Of a DNA stretch of 64,000 bases, positions 32,300 to 45,389 are shown piece after piece. Position numbers and translations under genes: made by a program. The DNA is from Sclerodactyla briareus (taxonomy: Eukaryota; Echinodermata; Holothuroidea; Dendrochirotida; Sclerodactylidae), in assembly GCA_026419785.1 (NCBI GenBank), contig JAODTK010004732.1, forward strand, positions 62,001 to 126,000, given 5' to 3'. How positions within the stretch are numbered: position 1 is the first letter of the stretch; the number at the start of each line of letters is the position of its first letter. The notes beneath the pieces were generated by a model. The model saw only the letters and a list, made by a program, of their open reading frames with translations, had not been told where the DNA came from and searched no databases.

Positions 32300-35200
32300 G
32301 CCCTAACTTGGTTTTCTAATGGCCCCTGACTGCACTGACTTATTGACTAAATCCTAGGAGAATGAATAAGATTTTCCAAGTTGTGTTAGAATCACCGTAT
32401 ACGAGTATGCGGTAACAAGCTCGGGCTATGAAAAGCCGGTTAAATGCACAACTCAGCAATAACTCGTTTTGGAGTTATAAAGCACAGCGTAACACGATTT
32501 AATCAGGTCTTCATAGGCATATACGACATCAACACAGAAATGATTTCAAATAGAGCACATGTTATTGTTACTTCCAACATATGAACGCTTTGCGCCTGTA
32601 TGCTGGAGGCGCGTTTTTTGCGGAGGCATTATTTTTCAACCTCTGGGGGGAGGGGGTATGCATATGTATGACCGTGAAACAAAAGACGTGTTTTGACCTG
32701 TTGGGGGGGGGGGTACAGTAGAACCGCGCCTGATGTATGAGTTCAGGGACAACGGGCCATGGACGCTACGTAATTCAGTGGACCAAATCTTCTTCAAAAT
32801 TTGGACTTTGATTGGTCAACTTTCAAGCCGTTTCCATTGTCAAACAGGAAATGTTGCTTGTAGACAAACTAATAATGGAGCCTCTGGACGGCTAAAATAG
32901 CGCACTCAATTGATTCGGGCCATAACGGTTTTTTAATTCTCCATTTCGAAGATGTCGGTAGTGTAATAGTTCATTCATTTTGAAAACGTATAAGTACAAT
33001 TGCTGTTCAAATGGAGTCCCCGCTATACAACTAAAAGTGAATCGTAAGAAAATACCATCAATTTAAAATCATTTGTTGTTCAACTGAGTCAGCTATGGAA
33101 TGGAATCTCTTTACAACGTTTGAAAGAATGCATATGTTTTTCATTAAATGGGTGAAAAAAAATCTTCACCTCATAGGCCTACTTAATGAGTCACCTTTAT
33201 TTTATTTTTTGCTAATGACGAAACACAGGCGAACCATCTAAAGCGAATTCTAAGCCCGGTCAAGGTAGCCTTCTAGGCTACAGGACTATTGGGAGACCAT
33301 GAATGTAGGTCCTATGACTTTCATCTTGAATCGTGGTGACTCCTCCCCGGTCAAAAACTTCTCCTGGGCTCTCACGGTAAGGTCATCGAAGTTAGTCAAT
33401 TGAGGCGTGAAAGTCATGGCCATTAATTGTGGGGAGTCCCCGCAATCCCAGCAAGATTGCCGTGAACGTGATTATCTGCGATAATATGCCTATTTCTAAA
33501 TCCGAAGATTATGAAGAATTAATTTCAGAAGTTTGAAAACGAAAGTAAACACAATTATCTGAAAGCCATGGGGCAGAAACTTCTTTCGTCGAAATTCCTG
33601 AAAGCCTTTTCCGGCATTGGATGAAAACTCGGGCCCCTCAGTAAAAATCTTGGTCCTTCATTTTGCTGTTGCTCTATCACTGCAATCTTCGCGCCCAAAA
33701 TGGAAACATACCAAAAATTGCAATACCTGGAATACTGCGATTTTTATTACCCAGGCTGTCCACAGGGTGGCGGCAGGGAGCCTGCCCCCCCCCCCTGTCG
33801 GGATTGCCCATCTCGTCGGGGAGCCCGAGTGGGTACGCTTAAATTACACACACCCCGACAAGGGCATATTGCCCTACCTGTATGATATTTCCAACCTCTT
33901 TATAGCGAAAAATTCCCATATTAAAGCCTAAAATTTTTTCGGCCGCGGCTTCGCGCGCCCGATAGCTTTTAGAGTATTGGCCGAGTTCCTCGCTCGAGTT
34001 AAGAAAGATCGTATTCATCCTCCTACCTTTATACCGACTATACAATAATGGCAGATATAGATAGGATACACAATCCTTAATGAATACCTACGAACTTCCC
34101 TGCAAAGAGATTGATGTTACAAACTTATTTCTTACAATGCTGGTTGGGGAGGATGAATCGTTCTGTCGTCTACCACTGGTTTTGTATTATGTTAGTGTGT
34201 GCTCTCACGACGCACATACTCCCAGTGCTCAGGCATTTCCTGTGCAGTTTCGTGAATACCCTGACCCAATTCTACTAAGAGCGCCTGGATTGAGTTGTAT
34301 GTTTTCTGTATTGTGTTATTGTTATTTTTCTGTTTTATTTAATCAACAAGGTAAAAAGTGAAACGTCAAAAAAATGCAGGTTGCCTAGGGGGTGCAGGTT
34401 TTGACCTAGGGGGTAAGGCTCGTCGGGGAACCTGGCGCACCACTGGCTGGCCAGCATGTTCAATGTCCAACTCCCCCCCATCCCCCCCCCCCCCCACACA
34501 GCAAGCCATCGCCGCACAAGCCCACTTATCAGGGCTGATGTCCAGCAGTCACCTTTACTCTTCGCCTTGTCTTTCTGCGCATTTCCATCACTGTAGTGCG
34601 CAATTTGTCGCACGATAACTTATTAGTATTTTTCAACTGACTTCCGATAAACTTATCGTAAATTCCACACTAGGTGAACAACTAAGCTTTAGTGAGTTAT
34701 GTTAAAGAGGACCTCTGTGGGCCGCGAGTGACCCACTGACTTGACCCCAAACCAACAGTGAATCATCTACTCTCATATGCCAACCTCACGCAACCAAAAA
34801 TAGCCCGGGGTTCTGCTCCGTGTTGAACCAGAATATGCCTCACAGGATTTTAGATCTGCCGCTTCATACCTAAACAACAGGGATAAGGCTACTCATGAAA
34901 GCCAGCAACTCAACTCAACCAGGCAGGAATGTGAGCCATCTGCTTTTTTCCATTGAACAGTTATCGTGTTTAACAAAAGGATTTTAAAAACAATTTGTTC
35001 CTCAGGTACCTGACCCCGAAACAATTAAGGACCAGACACTTATGACCAACTGACCTACCAAGCATAAACCAGTCTACAATTCAACTTGGAATAGACATGA
35101 TTTGGGGAAAATAAGGGTCAGATCTAGGAATCTGGAAGGGGGCGGGCATGCCATCCACACTGGCCGTCCAACGGGATGGGGGATAAGGGGATGGGGTCTT

Positions 35201-35640
35201 TCGCTGCCCTCAGGGGAATAATGAAAAAAAACAGGTACCCCAAGTTAGGTATCCCAAGATGCAGTCTGGTGCAATTCTTAGTTAATACTAATATATTTCT
35301 ATATGTATTAATTATAAATTCCTGGAAAGATTTGACATATTTTTATATTGCCCCTTATGCCAAACATGAGAGGGATGGGAATAGCTCCATACCCCCTCTG
35401 GAACAAGCCCTGTCTATGCTAAGTAGGCTTTAACATATCACAACAGCAACCAGAAAGCGAAAATGGGTCAATATTTCTTCAATGTGGGCCGTATACATTA
35501 GCAGATTGCCAGGTATCAAGTGAGCAGCTCTTTTGTTTTTTGGGGGGGGGGGGGGGTTTTTTTTTCCTCAGGGTTTCAGTAGTATTGGGGATGCCAGGTT
35601 GTTATCAGCTGTGTGTGGATGCCGCTAGGCCTTCTAGCAG
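32300..35640. other. No gene seen
   Basis: Mixed low-complexity sequence: poly-G at 32703-32712, poly-C near 33786 and 34488, and a 'cggcttcgcgcgcccg' motif at 33946, also typical of dispersed elements near 56416 and 58611. The plus frame 34080-34361 shows no domain. Confidence 0.3.
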
Positions 35641-35759
35641 TTCTCCCAGGAGTGGGGAGCTCAGCAGGCACAATTGGTAGCTTTTTGAAGCCTTTCTGTG
35701 CCATGCAACTGCAATACACTAGTCCAGTTCACTTCCCCTAAATCAAGGTGGGGTTGCAT

Positions 35760-36160
35760 GGCTCTATAATAGGTATGCGGATTCAGCTCGCAGTCGGTGA
35801 GCTCCAGACTGCAAGCATGATTGCTCTTCGAGCACACTGGAAGCCAGGACTTTTCCGCGGTGCTGTTGTACAAGGCATGTCTCCTGAAATGTTCCTCGCC
35901 CCCATGTGTTAAAGGGGGTACCTTGTGATGTTACTTGACTGTGGAGAGTACGGAGCGCCGTTATGTGCAGCCATATTGGGAAGTCCCCCGAGAGACACGA
36001 AGCGACGTACTGGAATGGTGCGTCGGGAGAGAACAAGCAAGAGGTGCGTGCTTTACAGTGGGGGGTGAGACAAGTCCTAATTATCAGGGGCATATTCGTG
36101 AAAGCGCTTTGAGCATGTCTCTTCGACTTGGAAAGCGCTATATAAGAACAAGATAATATT
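35760..36160 (+). mobile_element. Possible SINE
   Basis: Begins with a weak tRNA-like A box ('attcagctcgcagtcggtga', about 35782) and ends 'gaaagcgctttgagca ... ggaaagcgctatataag' followed by a TAAT-rich tail at 36150-36170. The 'agcgctatataag' 3' end is SINE-like and echoes the element at 10945. The minus-strand frame across it is incidental. Confidence 0.45.
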
Positions 36161-36169
36161 TTTATAATA

Positions 36170-38900
36170 ACATCATAAATTCTTGGAAGCCCTTTTTCCT
36201 GGTGGGGGCTCTTACTCTGAAATGGATATTAGGTGAGGCAGGAATCTATTCTTAGAGTAATCAGCAGCCTTAGAGGATGTGAAACTAGTTTTGTAATAAT
36301 TTACTCAAACATGTCATTTTCTTGACCAAATTGTATTACATAATATGATACAAGAAACAGTAAGGATATCAGGAAAACAAAAGTAACAAAGATTTATTTC
36401 ACATGATTATTTCTACTTTGGAATACTTTGCAAATGAAATATATAGCAGACATTCTATAAAATTGAGATTCTTAATCATTCACACTGACATGCTATGATT
36501 CACCTAATTATATACGAAGACATTATGGAATTGGAAATCCTTTAAAAGAAAATCAAGACCTGATTCTGATTCCATTGAATTATGAAGCTTGAAGACTACC
36601 GCTCATGGATATAAGGGGTAGCAATTTTCATTTAATGGCTCACATTTATAAAATTAGCAAATGGGGCTTCCAAGTGATTTCTAAATGAATACATAAATAA
36701 ATATACACAACCTTCATTGAACATGGACAACGCCCTGACTGAGAGAAGTGATTGGCTAGGCTAGAATCTTATGCCTAGACCTACTGAAGCAGCAGGCTGC
36801 TTTGTATTGTACATGACATGAGGGGGCCCCCCTTTAGTGTAAGGGACTCCCCTCCCGTGTAAGAGACTCCCCTCCAGTTTGCCGTCATATAATGAAGTAG
36901 CTCAGGCATGCCCCGCAGCTCTACTACGCCTTTTCTGGCGGCGGGGGGGGGGGGGGGGGGGCTCTCAATAGAAATTGTTGGTACCCAGTGAGGATACTGA
37001 GAAGTTCTTCCAGTTCTGTCAGAAATAAGACCCACACTCCTCTATAACTGTATATCAGATACAGGTGGGTGGGTAATAGTGTTTTGCACCTTGATCAAGT
37101 TTGAATCTTTTTTATCTCTTTTGTCAATTGGTTTGAGAACATTGAGGCACCCATGATTAAATTACTAAATCCTAATGATTGATAAATCTCCTACTTCCAA
37201 GATCTTGACACTAACACGTCTAACCTCACATTTAACCATGCCAGAGTTAAACATTAGATCCTACTTCTAATGAGGGCCGCCATACAAAAATTTGCTCATC
37301 ACATTGATTCGGGCCCCAACTTGCTCTGGAACCCACAATGGCAGAATATTATCCTACTTGGAATAATACTTTTCTATTCATTTTGCTTTCAAATTTCAAT
37401 ACCCAAGGAAGAAGCCAAGCAGCATCAAAGACACTTTGGCCGAATACCGTTACTAGATGCGAGGGCGCAACCACCCATTGAAACGGTTGTGTGGGGACTA
37501 CCCCCAACCCCATGGTAACATTAGAGACAATGCAGAGCAAGTAACTGTGAGCACTACCTTTCATCATATCCCCCCTCTACTCCTTCTCTCAAGGATGACT
37601 CCGAGCAATGGGGGGTGAGAGAGGTCTGGTTCGTTTACTCAGTACAATTTTCCCCGATTCGTTTGGCGATAATCTCCTGATTATTTCTTCATTCCCCACA
37701 GTAACTTCGGCGTCCCAGTATCAGTGCCTGACATAGCGGGTGGCGGCGATGCATCATCACCAGTGGTGGGAGGTGGGTGGCGAGGTCAACCGTTTTCCAT
37801 CCGTTCCCCAGTCGATACTCACCACCACTTCCTTACCTCCTTGGTACTTTGGCTACCTTCCCAGTACTTTCAAGCATGTCCACCTCAGTAGAGTGCCGCC
37901 CCCCTCCCACCCCCCCCCCTTCTCCCCTCCCCCCCCTCTGGCAGGTATACCGCTCTGAAATCACATTCTAAAGTACTAGCTTATGGGTTGAGTGACATCA
38001 AGTCTTTCCAAAATACCATTGAGGGTGGTGGTCTGCAAATTTCCACTAGTATTTGAACAATGGCAACTTGCATACCTGAGAAACATGTCCCATGGATCCT
38101 CACACTCAGGTTGCCCACACCCAAAAGTCATGTCTTTTCTGAGCCCCCCAAAAAAAAAAAAAAAAAATTTTTTTGTGGGTCTTCATAAACAAAAGAAAGC
38201 AAAGTAAAAAACTAACAAAACTCAGGGGAATAAAACTTGGCGCAGGAGTCCCCCTAGAATTTTTTGGTATTTTTTATGACTGCTGACATTTTCCTTTCGA
38301 AAGTCTAGTAGGGTTTATCTAGTCCTGGAAGGTGCAATTTTCCCAAGTGGCAGGAACCCTGTCTGATCTCTTATGCCATGAGATTTCACACTTGTGTTAC
38401 TTTCCGAGTTACTCTGACGATGATGTCATCACAGAGATGTGAACATGCCAATTATAGTAGGCTAACACCAATAACCCTGTGTCTCCACAGCAGCCACTGC
38501 ACAGTCCAAACCATTTGTTAACTGCCTCTGGGCACCTGTGTTTCCCTATTGCGCAAATTACATTGAACAAGAAAATAAACAGAATGCCATCACTAGGATG
38601 CATCACGAAGATGCCATCACAGTAGAGAGGGCACGCCAATACAGTCGCTGACTATCGAAAATGGTAACATTCAAGCCCCTTGTTATTCTATCACAACTCA
38701 TTACATTACACTCCCTATCAGTCTACTGCTATTGATACGACATCCAAAATGTCTGTGAGCCATTTGTGGACTGTGTCCCAGAACTCACTCTATATCCCTT
38801 GTGAAGACTACTACATAGGAAGTCATCGTCGTTCCGGCGATGCATCTGTGTAGAATCTGAGTAACCCTTTCCTCCTATAAACGTCCCTCTAATCCTTCCC
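36170..38900. other. No firm gene; one weak exon-like segment
   Basis: 36380-36700 is AT-rich and 36942-36961 is a run of about 20 G. At 37701 a good acceptor ('tcattccccacag') precedes about 60 open plus-strand codons beginning NFGVPVSVPDIAGGG, but no donor or family supports it. 37900-37940 is poly-C rich. Confidence 0.3.
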
Positions 38901-38910
38901 CCCGTCCTGG

Positions 38911-39062
38911 TCAATCTACCGTAATCGAGACGGCATTCTGGGCCGCCTGTCGGGCCTTGTTGATCGCCTCCGAGCACCTCTTCCTCTCGACGACTTGGCT
39001 CCCATCGAAGATACCCTCCCTCTTTGGCAGGCCGTGCTCTCCGTAGGGAAATGTGATCAGAC
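38911..39062 (-). CDS. MORN4: MORN4 orthologue, exon 4 (C-terminus)
   Basis: Acceptor 'ttccaccag' precedes 39062. The frame is open to the TGA at 38911-38913 and encodes LITFPYGEHGLPKREGIFDG, then SQVVERKRCSEAINKARQAA and QNAVSITVD. This matches the end of vertebrate MORN4 in sequence (a LxTFPxGxHGxPRxEG-type motif, then a charged helix ending in a serine/alanine-rich tail) and in position. The first Gly codon is split across the intron (g|gt), in phase with exon 3. No indel in this exon. Confidence 0.92.
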
Positions 39063-39430
39063 CTGGTGGAAGGAGGATAGATACATGGTTAGACCTTATA
39101 ACAAGGTTGCGGCTAGAGAATTCTGAGTGCCAGGATTCTGCAATCTGTAAAGATTAGGGAGGGAAGTGTAGTGAGGTATAGGGTTTGCGGGCTAGTGTCA
39201 CGTGGGAGTGTGAGCAGAGCAGTGCAGCGGACCACGTATTTTTCTGGAACTATCTCGAAGCCAGTCACACCTCATGGGCACCAGTGGGACTTGCACCCAT
39301 CTCTGCTTCACCACTTGGACATACAGTCAAATTAATAATTGAGAATTTACCCATGATAGCTTGAATGATTGCACCCTTTTCAATAATAATAGAAACCTAC
39401 TCCTAGAAGTGAGCAGATAAACAGATTAAA

Positions 39431-39751
39431 ATGCTGGCAGCACTCAAATACAGAGAACCGAACTGTCCCTTGTCTTGTGTCTTGGAACCCTCCAGCTGGC
39501 AATCAAATGTTTCAAATCCAAGTTATACGAAGTTCTCAGAATCACGTGCAAGTTCTGCCTTTGCTAGGAGGAGACCTAAATTGCAATCTTCGCTTAAAGG
39601 ACAACTGCAGGCGTGGATACACACAGAGGCACCCTATATCGTAGAGAATGAAAACTCTCTATACATCCCCCATTTCAATAGATGTTCTTATGTGGAGTTG
39701 GTTGGCCTTCAAAATTTTGGCGATTATGCAGAGAATCACAATTGTGCATAA
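39431..39751 (+). other. Unsupported 106-codon frame in MORN4 intron 3
   Basis: Open from ATG to stop on the strand opposite MORN4. Composition is unremarkable, with no recognisable domain, splice context or promoter. It may be chance or transposon residue. Confidence 0.15.
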
Positions 39752-41278
39752 AGCATGACTTCACACATGGGCAACACAGGAATTATGTTTATGTATTCCA
39801 TTTATTTCATTTTTGATGTTGGTTGATAAGTACGTTTATCAGAAGTTCTGCTGTCTTTCTCTCACCAAAGTAACATTACACCTACCACCGACTCTAGCAA
39901 TCCTCCCCATTGACTAAATGCCTTTTCGAAGGTGAAATTTATATGTTGATTCATAAAATAAAATGTTTTACAGGTTGGTGCAAGTATGACATCAAATATT
40001 ATTGCATGATGGGTCCTTTCGATCTTGCACAATACACTGCACAACCTTCACTGGGGGGGACTGTACTCCGTAACGGAAGTCGAATGAATTTTGGGTTTGG
40101 ACCGACGCATTCAGTTTTCATCCACTAATATATCAGGCCTCTTCCTAATACATCCTGCAGTTGCCTTAACATTTTGAGACCTAAGGACTGGATTCTACTA
40201 GATGTCTTTATGGCTGTTCAGTAAAGTGGATGCCTCATCAGGTTTAATGACAGATACGAGGGCCACTGTTGCGGGATTAAAACCAGATGACATCATAATG
40301 GAGGTTTAGAGAATCCTGAGGCCCAGCGATGGCTTTTCCCGACTTTTTATGACGTCTAACGGTTTTCATTCAAGAAAAACATATGCCCAGTATCTGTATC
40401 TTATTCCTATTCATGTTCCATACCAAAGTTGGGTGGGAATAAAATGCCTAAAATTCTTAGCAAAACATTTCAAGGAGTGTTCGATGAACTGTGCAGGTAC
40501 ACGTGCACTTGAAACTTGACCCTCGCGTATTCTGTATGCTAAACCGCGTCAAATTGCTCGCCCGTGCTTGACTTTGTGGGTGTATATTGAAAGCAAGGCA
40601 TTGCGTGTTGAGGCGCTCATCCTCACTTGGTCAGCGTTGGTTCATTATCAGAATATACCCGGTTATACTTTTAACTGGCTATTTTTACACACATAGGTCA
40701 CATGGTATTTATGAAATTAATATTGAGACCAGCTTCACAGCCAATTTTAGTCCTTTTGGGTTGAGAAAGTTCCTGTCCCTAACGTAACGTGAACTCGGCA
40801 AACCACCCCCAGATACGCATCTCATATTCAGTGATTACTCAGGTGAATCCACATTTTCCTAGCTTCATGATGTGATGCAACTAATCACGTTCAATAGAAC
40901 ACCCAGATGCACAGAATAAACACGGTTCGTGGTAAATTGATTAAATTGTTAGACCATGGATCTTGAAGTATCGTGCTGTATCGCATTGATTAGCGCTTGT
41001 TACTCGTAACTATACCTAACGGCTATTTATCTATTCATGACTTCCTGATGGATGGATCAGGGAGACTGATCGTTTTTGCGCTCAGTGTGTTGAGAAATTA
41101 TTGAGGCAAAACAACATCATAGCGTCAGCTAGCTGATTCTCTAGTCCCGTTTTAATGACATTGTGCTCTCCTGTTGTGAGCTCACATTATATAACCAGCC
41201 ATATCACGCAACGTTAATTATTTCCTGAAACATATTCCGGTTACAGGTGTTAGGTCCAGTTACGGTGTTACCACTCAC

Positions 41279-41394
41279 CTTGTCCACTAACTCGCCCCTT
41301 GGCTGAATTCACCTTCAAATATCAATTCCTTGAGGGGGCACTTTTTGAAGACCCCAAACCTTCACATTTTCCCTCCAGCAAACTGCCCTCATAC
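41279..41394 (-). CDS. MORN4: MORN4 orthologue, exon 3
   Basis: Acceptor 'cgtctttcag' and consensus donor 'g|gtgagt'. It encodes YEGSLLEGKCEG, then (shifted) VFKKCPLKELIFEGEFSQG, then RVSGQ, i.e. two MORN units (YEGxxxxG and FEGEFxxG). Two single-base indels are visible: one base missing at 41352-41359 (TTT/GGGG junction) and one extra G at 41293-41299. They cancel, so both splice phases (1 in, 1 out) stay correct. Confidence 0.85.
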
Positions 41395-44300
41395 CTGAAA
41401 GACGAGATCATACAAGAAAACTGTATGATTTGAACATCCCAATATTTTTTCCTATTACCTCCCCTCTCCCTCAAGCGCCCCTAACATTTTTTTTGTTTTG
41501 CACTACAACGTAGCCATGCCCTTGGCTATGGAACTCAAGTGGGTCCTATACATATTCTGGGAGCCTGGGACAATACCCCACTCCCACATTCAATGTTGTA
41601 GTTAGCCTTGCGACGTCCATACACATCCAATAATAGGTGGAGGCGGTTTTCGAACATTTTGGCAGTGCTTCAATGTGTGTCCCAGCTGTTTGCAAAGATG
41701 TAGCCCTACACAGGACCACAGGTTGGAACTGGGTTGTTTGCACCTCTCGCAGACAAACACAATTTCCACTATCAATCTCTCTTTCAGCACAATGACTCGT
41801 TGGCGCTCGGGTAACAGTGTAATTGTTTTGGGAAAATTACTCCAATATGCCCATTGGATTTTTTTTTCGCAAGCGCCCCGGGTGTGTATTTTAGGAAGTC
41901 ATGCGTTTGAATCTCATCAAAACCAAGTAACAAATGAAACAATAAAATGCACCTGAATAAATAGGAGAGTAATCTCATCCATTTCTATGTAGAACTGTAG
42001 AGGCAGTTTTGTTTTCGTGCCATCATTATGCGTCCATCTTTGCTACCCTCGTTCGCTAGTGTCAATTAGTTTTGTCTTGATACTCGGCTGGATAAAACTC
42101 AATTTACGGCTGTCAAATTTCGTAGTTAGTGATGGTGAAAAGTCACATCTTTCGGCAGATGACAGTAGTATTATAATCCTACAGATATTATCAGACGATC
42201 CTTTGAATGATTACTCTATCAATTATTCTCTATTATGGAATTCTAATGAGTTTTGTTGTTTCCTTTTCAGTGAACCGTCGTCGATGTCGTCGTCATCGTT
42301 AACACATAGAGCGTACAATGAACATTCACATGTATGACCTTGTCGCCGTCGGAAAAAGGCTAATAAAGTTTGAGACACGAACATGCATGTACAGTAACAA
42401 GTCTTTGACGCGTTCTAAGGGTATCAAGCGAGCTCATATGTATGCAATTTGATTTGAGGCTACAAGAGCCACTAAATGTTCTGTTTTCAGGGTGGGAAAT
42501 TGGGGCATTTTATATACTATGTAAAGACTATCGGCGGTCTCTGCGAGATTTCTTGATGTTCTAATCAATTCTTGAAATTCATTGGCAGTAGACTGGAACA
42601 TGTAGGACTCTCAACATGTGGAGCACAACGAGTAGGTCAACGTCCCAGGTAGGTCAACATCCCAGTATGACCTGGCCTGGATTTGAACCTGGACCTCCTA
42701 GTTGCGAGTCGGATGCTCTACCCACTCGGTCATACAGCCGGTTGTCATGCATTGCATCTCCTCCTACAGATCAGCATTGAAATTGTTGTGTGTCATTGAC
42801 CCACTGACCGAACAAGACCTACAGCTTGTTAGGCATTATCTCTAAGGCGATGTCCATACAATAATGTTGAAGTCCAACAGTCACGTACCATATTTGCTTT
42901 AAACTAGCACAGGTGGGAAGAGGACTTTATCAAAACCCCACACCCCAAATTTGGAGCTTCTAGTATTGTTGAAATAATTCAAATTCTTTTTAAAAATCTG
43001 CAGGATCCATTACATCATGGGGAGAAGATGCAAGAGTCGCCCATAGACCTTACACCGTAAATGCTGCATTCTTGGCCATGATAGCAGAGTGACAGAAAAA
43101 GTATTTACTTTTCAAATTATTCTGTGAACAAATTATTTTGTGAACAATTTTGTAGGTTTTTATTAGGATCCCATCTATAGTTTGTTTGGTACAAGATTCC
43201 CAGACGTACCTTTCTTCTGTGTTTGTTACAGGATATTTGCAATAAGGATAGTTGCAATAAGTCTTGTCTGTCGGCTTTGAGCAGTCACATTGACTTGAAC
43301 GTCCGCTCCTCCAGGTTCCGAGGAAGTGGTCTGTTCCCGAAGTTCACTGCATCTTCCACTTAACGGGTTCACAAGGAAGCGTAACACAAGCACACACAAA
43401 TCACGATTCAGGCTCCGCCCCACGGAACTAATTAGCAGCATCAAAGTGTACCCTACATATAAACCTGATCTCATGCCAATTACACTGAAGCAAGTTTGAG
43501 CCAAATCGCACGTAGTTGTGGAGATATTTACATTTTTTAACATTGAAACCCCGCCCACTCATGAATATTAATGAGATCAGCACACAAAACAATCGCATCA
43601 TCGACTCATCATGGGTGATCTACACCCAAGTATGAAATCAATCGGACCTCGCGTCTACAAGAAAGTGACACAGACACACACACACACACACACATGCATG
43701 ACTGCATAGATTCCTTCTGCCTTCGGCAGCAAGGAATCAAAAGATTTGTTCCATATATCCAAAATGGCCGCCAGGTGGGGTGACATGAGGCAAAAAACGA
43801 AAGTTGGCCTCAGAACGATCACAATGTTCCAAAATGTGCAAATCTGCAATGAAAAAAAGTTTTGTCGAAAGCAGCAGCTGTATGGGAAAGTAATAAAGTG
43901 CTATCCTTCAGGCTTTTAATGAATGAAGTTTTCACAACGTGGTGAAATTGAAAAATTTGTCAACACTCAACAACAACACAGAACACCGCTACCAAAGGTT
44001 GATTATTACAATTTTGTTGCATACCTTGGTCCGACCTCTGTGTTGCTCGCAAGCCTGTATTCAAATTCTGGGTAGGGAGGAATTTTTCTATATTTCATGT
44101 CCCTTTGGTTCATTTTTTTGTATTTGTTCACACACTTGGCAATGGCATGAAGTTTATGTATAATACAATTAAAAGACATTAATGCATTTGCAGGATACCG
44201 GTACTTTTTTACATGCTCAATTTCAGGATCACTGTTACTGTAATTTTACTGAAAAAAAAAATGACGTAATATATGTTTGGTATCTAAGTAGCATTGTTTC

Positions 44301-45013
44301 AGTTGGCACGAATGGTCAGAATTGAGTAATTGACAAATTCCATGTCAATTTTATACGGGATATGACTGTTCAAATGGAATACATCAGTGTATATGACTGC
44401 TTTATTTTAGGGTACTTTTTATCCCTAGGATGATACTATTTGGTGAGATAACTGGTGTTATTGTTCCCATACTGTGTTGTTTCATGAACTACGGCGGTAT
44501 GAATACATACAAGATATTGGTAGATGTTGGAGGGGGAAGGGTAGGCGTGATTCATGGCTGTGTGGATCTCCTCGTAAGTGATGACCTGTAAGAAGTGTCC
44601 AGGTGCGGCTCCCAAGGGGAGCTATGGGGCTCCACCCCCAAGATTCTCCTGAGTCCCCCTCCCAATATTGTCCATGGTATGTATGTGTGTCGTGTGAACA
44701 TGACAGACAGGACAATACTTCAATGCTCTTTTTTCAGCTGAGAAAGGCTTTTCTGGTGATCTGATTTTTTTTATATTATTTCCTTGTATGATACGCGCCT
44801 ACCTACGGCTCTGCTTTGCTTAGATAGCCACAAAGTAAGTAGACCCCAACGTAATTCCGTAAATCCATAACTGAAAGTGTTGGTGTATTGACTATATGCT
44901 TTCAGTACATTTAGCCTATTTTTATCGCTGCCCCCACTTTTATCACTCCAATTACGCTACTGCTCGAATGTAATACTAGCCTATCAGAGAACATGTGACA
45001 TTTTTCAACCAAC
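41395..45013. other. MORN4 intron 2
   Basis: Contains a tRNA-like SINE head (42666-42740), dispersed repeats (42900-43200 matching 16430-16730; 43230-43860 with the 'aaaatggccgcca' repeat), an (AC)n at 43674-43694, and a weak cysteine-rich minus-strand frame at 41602-41790. No other exon was identified. Confidence 0.4.
42666..42740 (-). mobile_element. tRNA-like SINE head
   Basis: On the minus strand: 'ggctgtatgaccgagtgggt', 'agagcatccgactcgcaact' and 'ggtccaggttcaaatccagg'. It has clear A and B boxes and an anticodon-arm-like middle. End pairing is imperfect, and there is no polymerase III terminator directly after. A working tRNA is unlikely but should be scored by program. Confidence 0.5.
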
Positions 45014-45132
45014 CTGGAACCGTCGGGAAAAGCTAGAATGCCAAAACCGTTGAAGTATCCCCGTTATCGAGAAGCCGCCAGTGTACTTTATGCCCCCAGA
45101 GGTGCTGAGCTCCCCAAGGCCTTGCTTCTTAC
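45014..45132 (-). CDS. MORN4: MORN4 orthologue, exon 2
   Basis: Acceptor 'accgttgcag' and donor 'ccag|gttggt'. It encodes KKQGLGELSTSGGIKYTGGFS, then after a one-base shift near 45056-45072, GYFNGFGILAFPDGSR. These are MORN units with the G-x-G-x-L ... Y-x-G-x-F ... F-N-G-F-G pattern of MORN4. Length 119 is one more than the phase requires, so there is one surplus base. The join to exon 1 gives W-V-E-G-K-K-Q-G. Confidence 0.88.
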
Positions 45133-45389
45133 CTGCAACGGTAGGGTGGACTGTTTAATGAGACATCAACACTTACATGATTGGACAACACATGAACATT
45201 TAGTCATCTCCAGTGACAAGTTGGGACTGGACACAGAGACACGTCCAAGTGCATTCCGGTGACCATTGCACAATATGGAAATTTGCACAAATCATTCAAA
45301 TTAGACAAATTATTCGGCCTTCTCTGAGTTATGACACATTTCAGGGGTGGACTACATCCATAAAGTGTCATTGTGGTGACTGACGTTAT

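Noticed and set aside
43226-43558. 110-codon minus-strand frame
   Set aside because: Lies in a dispersed repeat with microsatellite neighbours; no recognisable domain or splice context.
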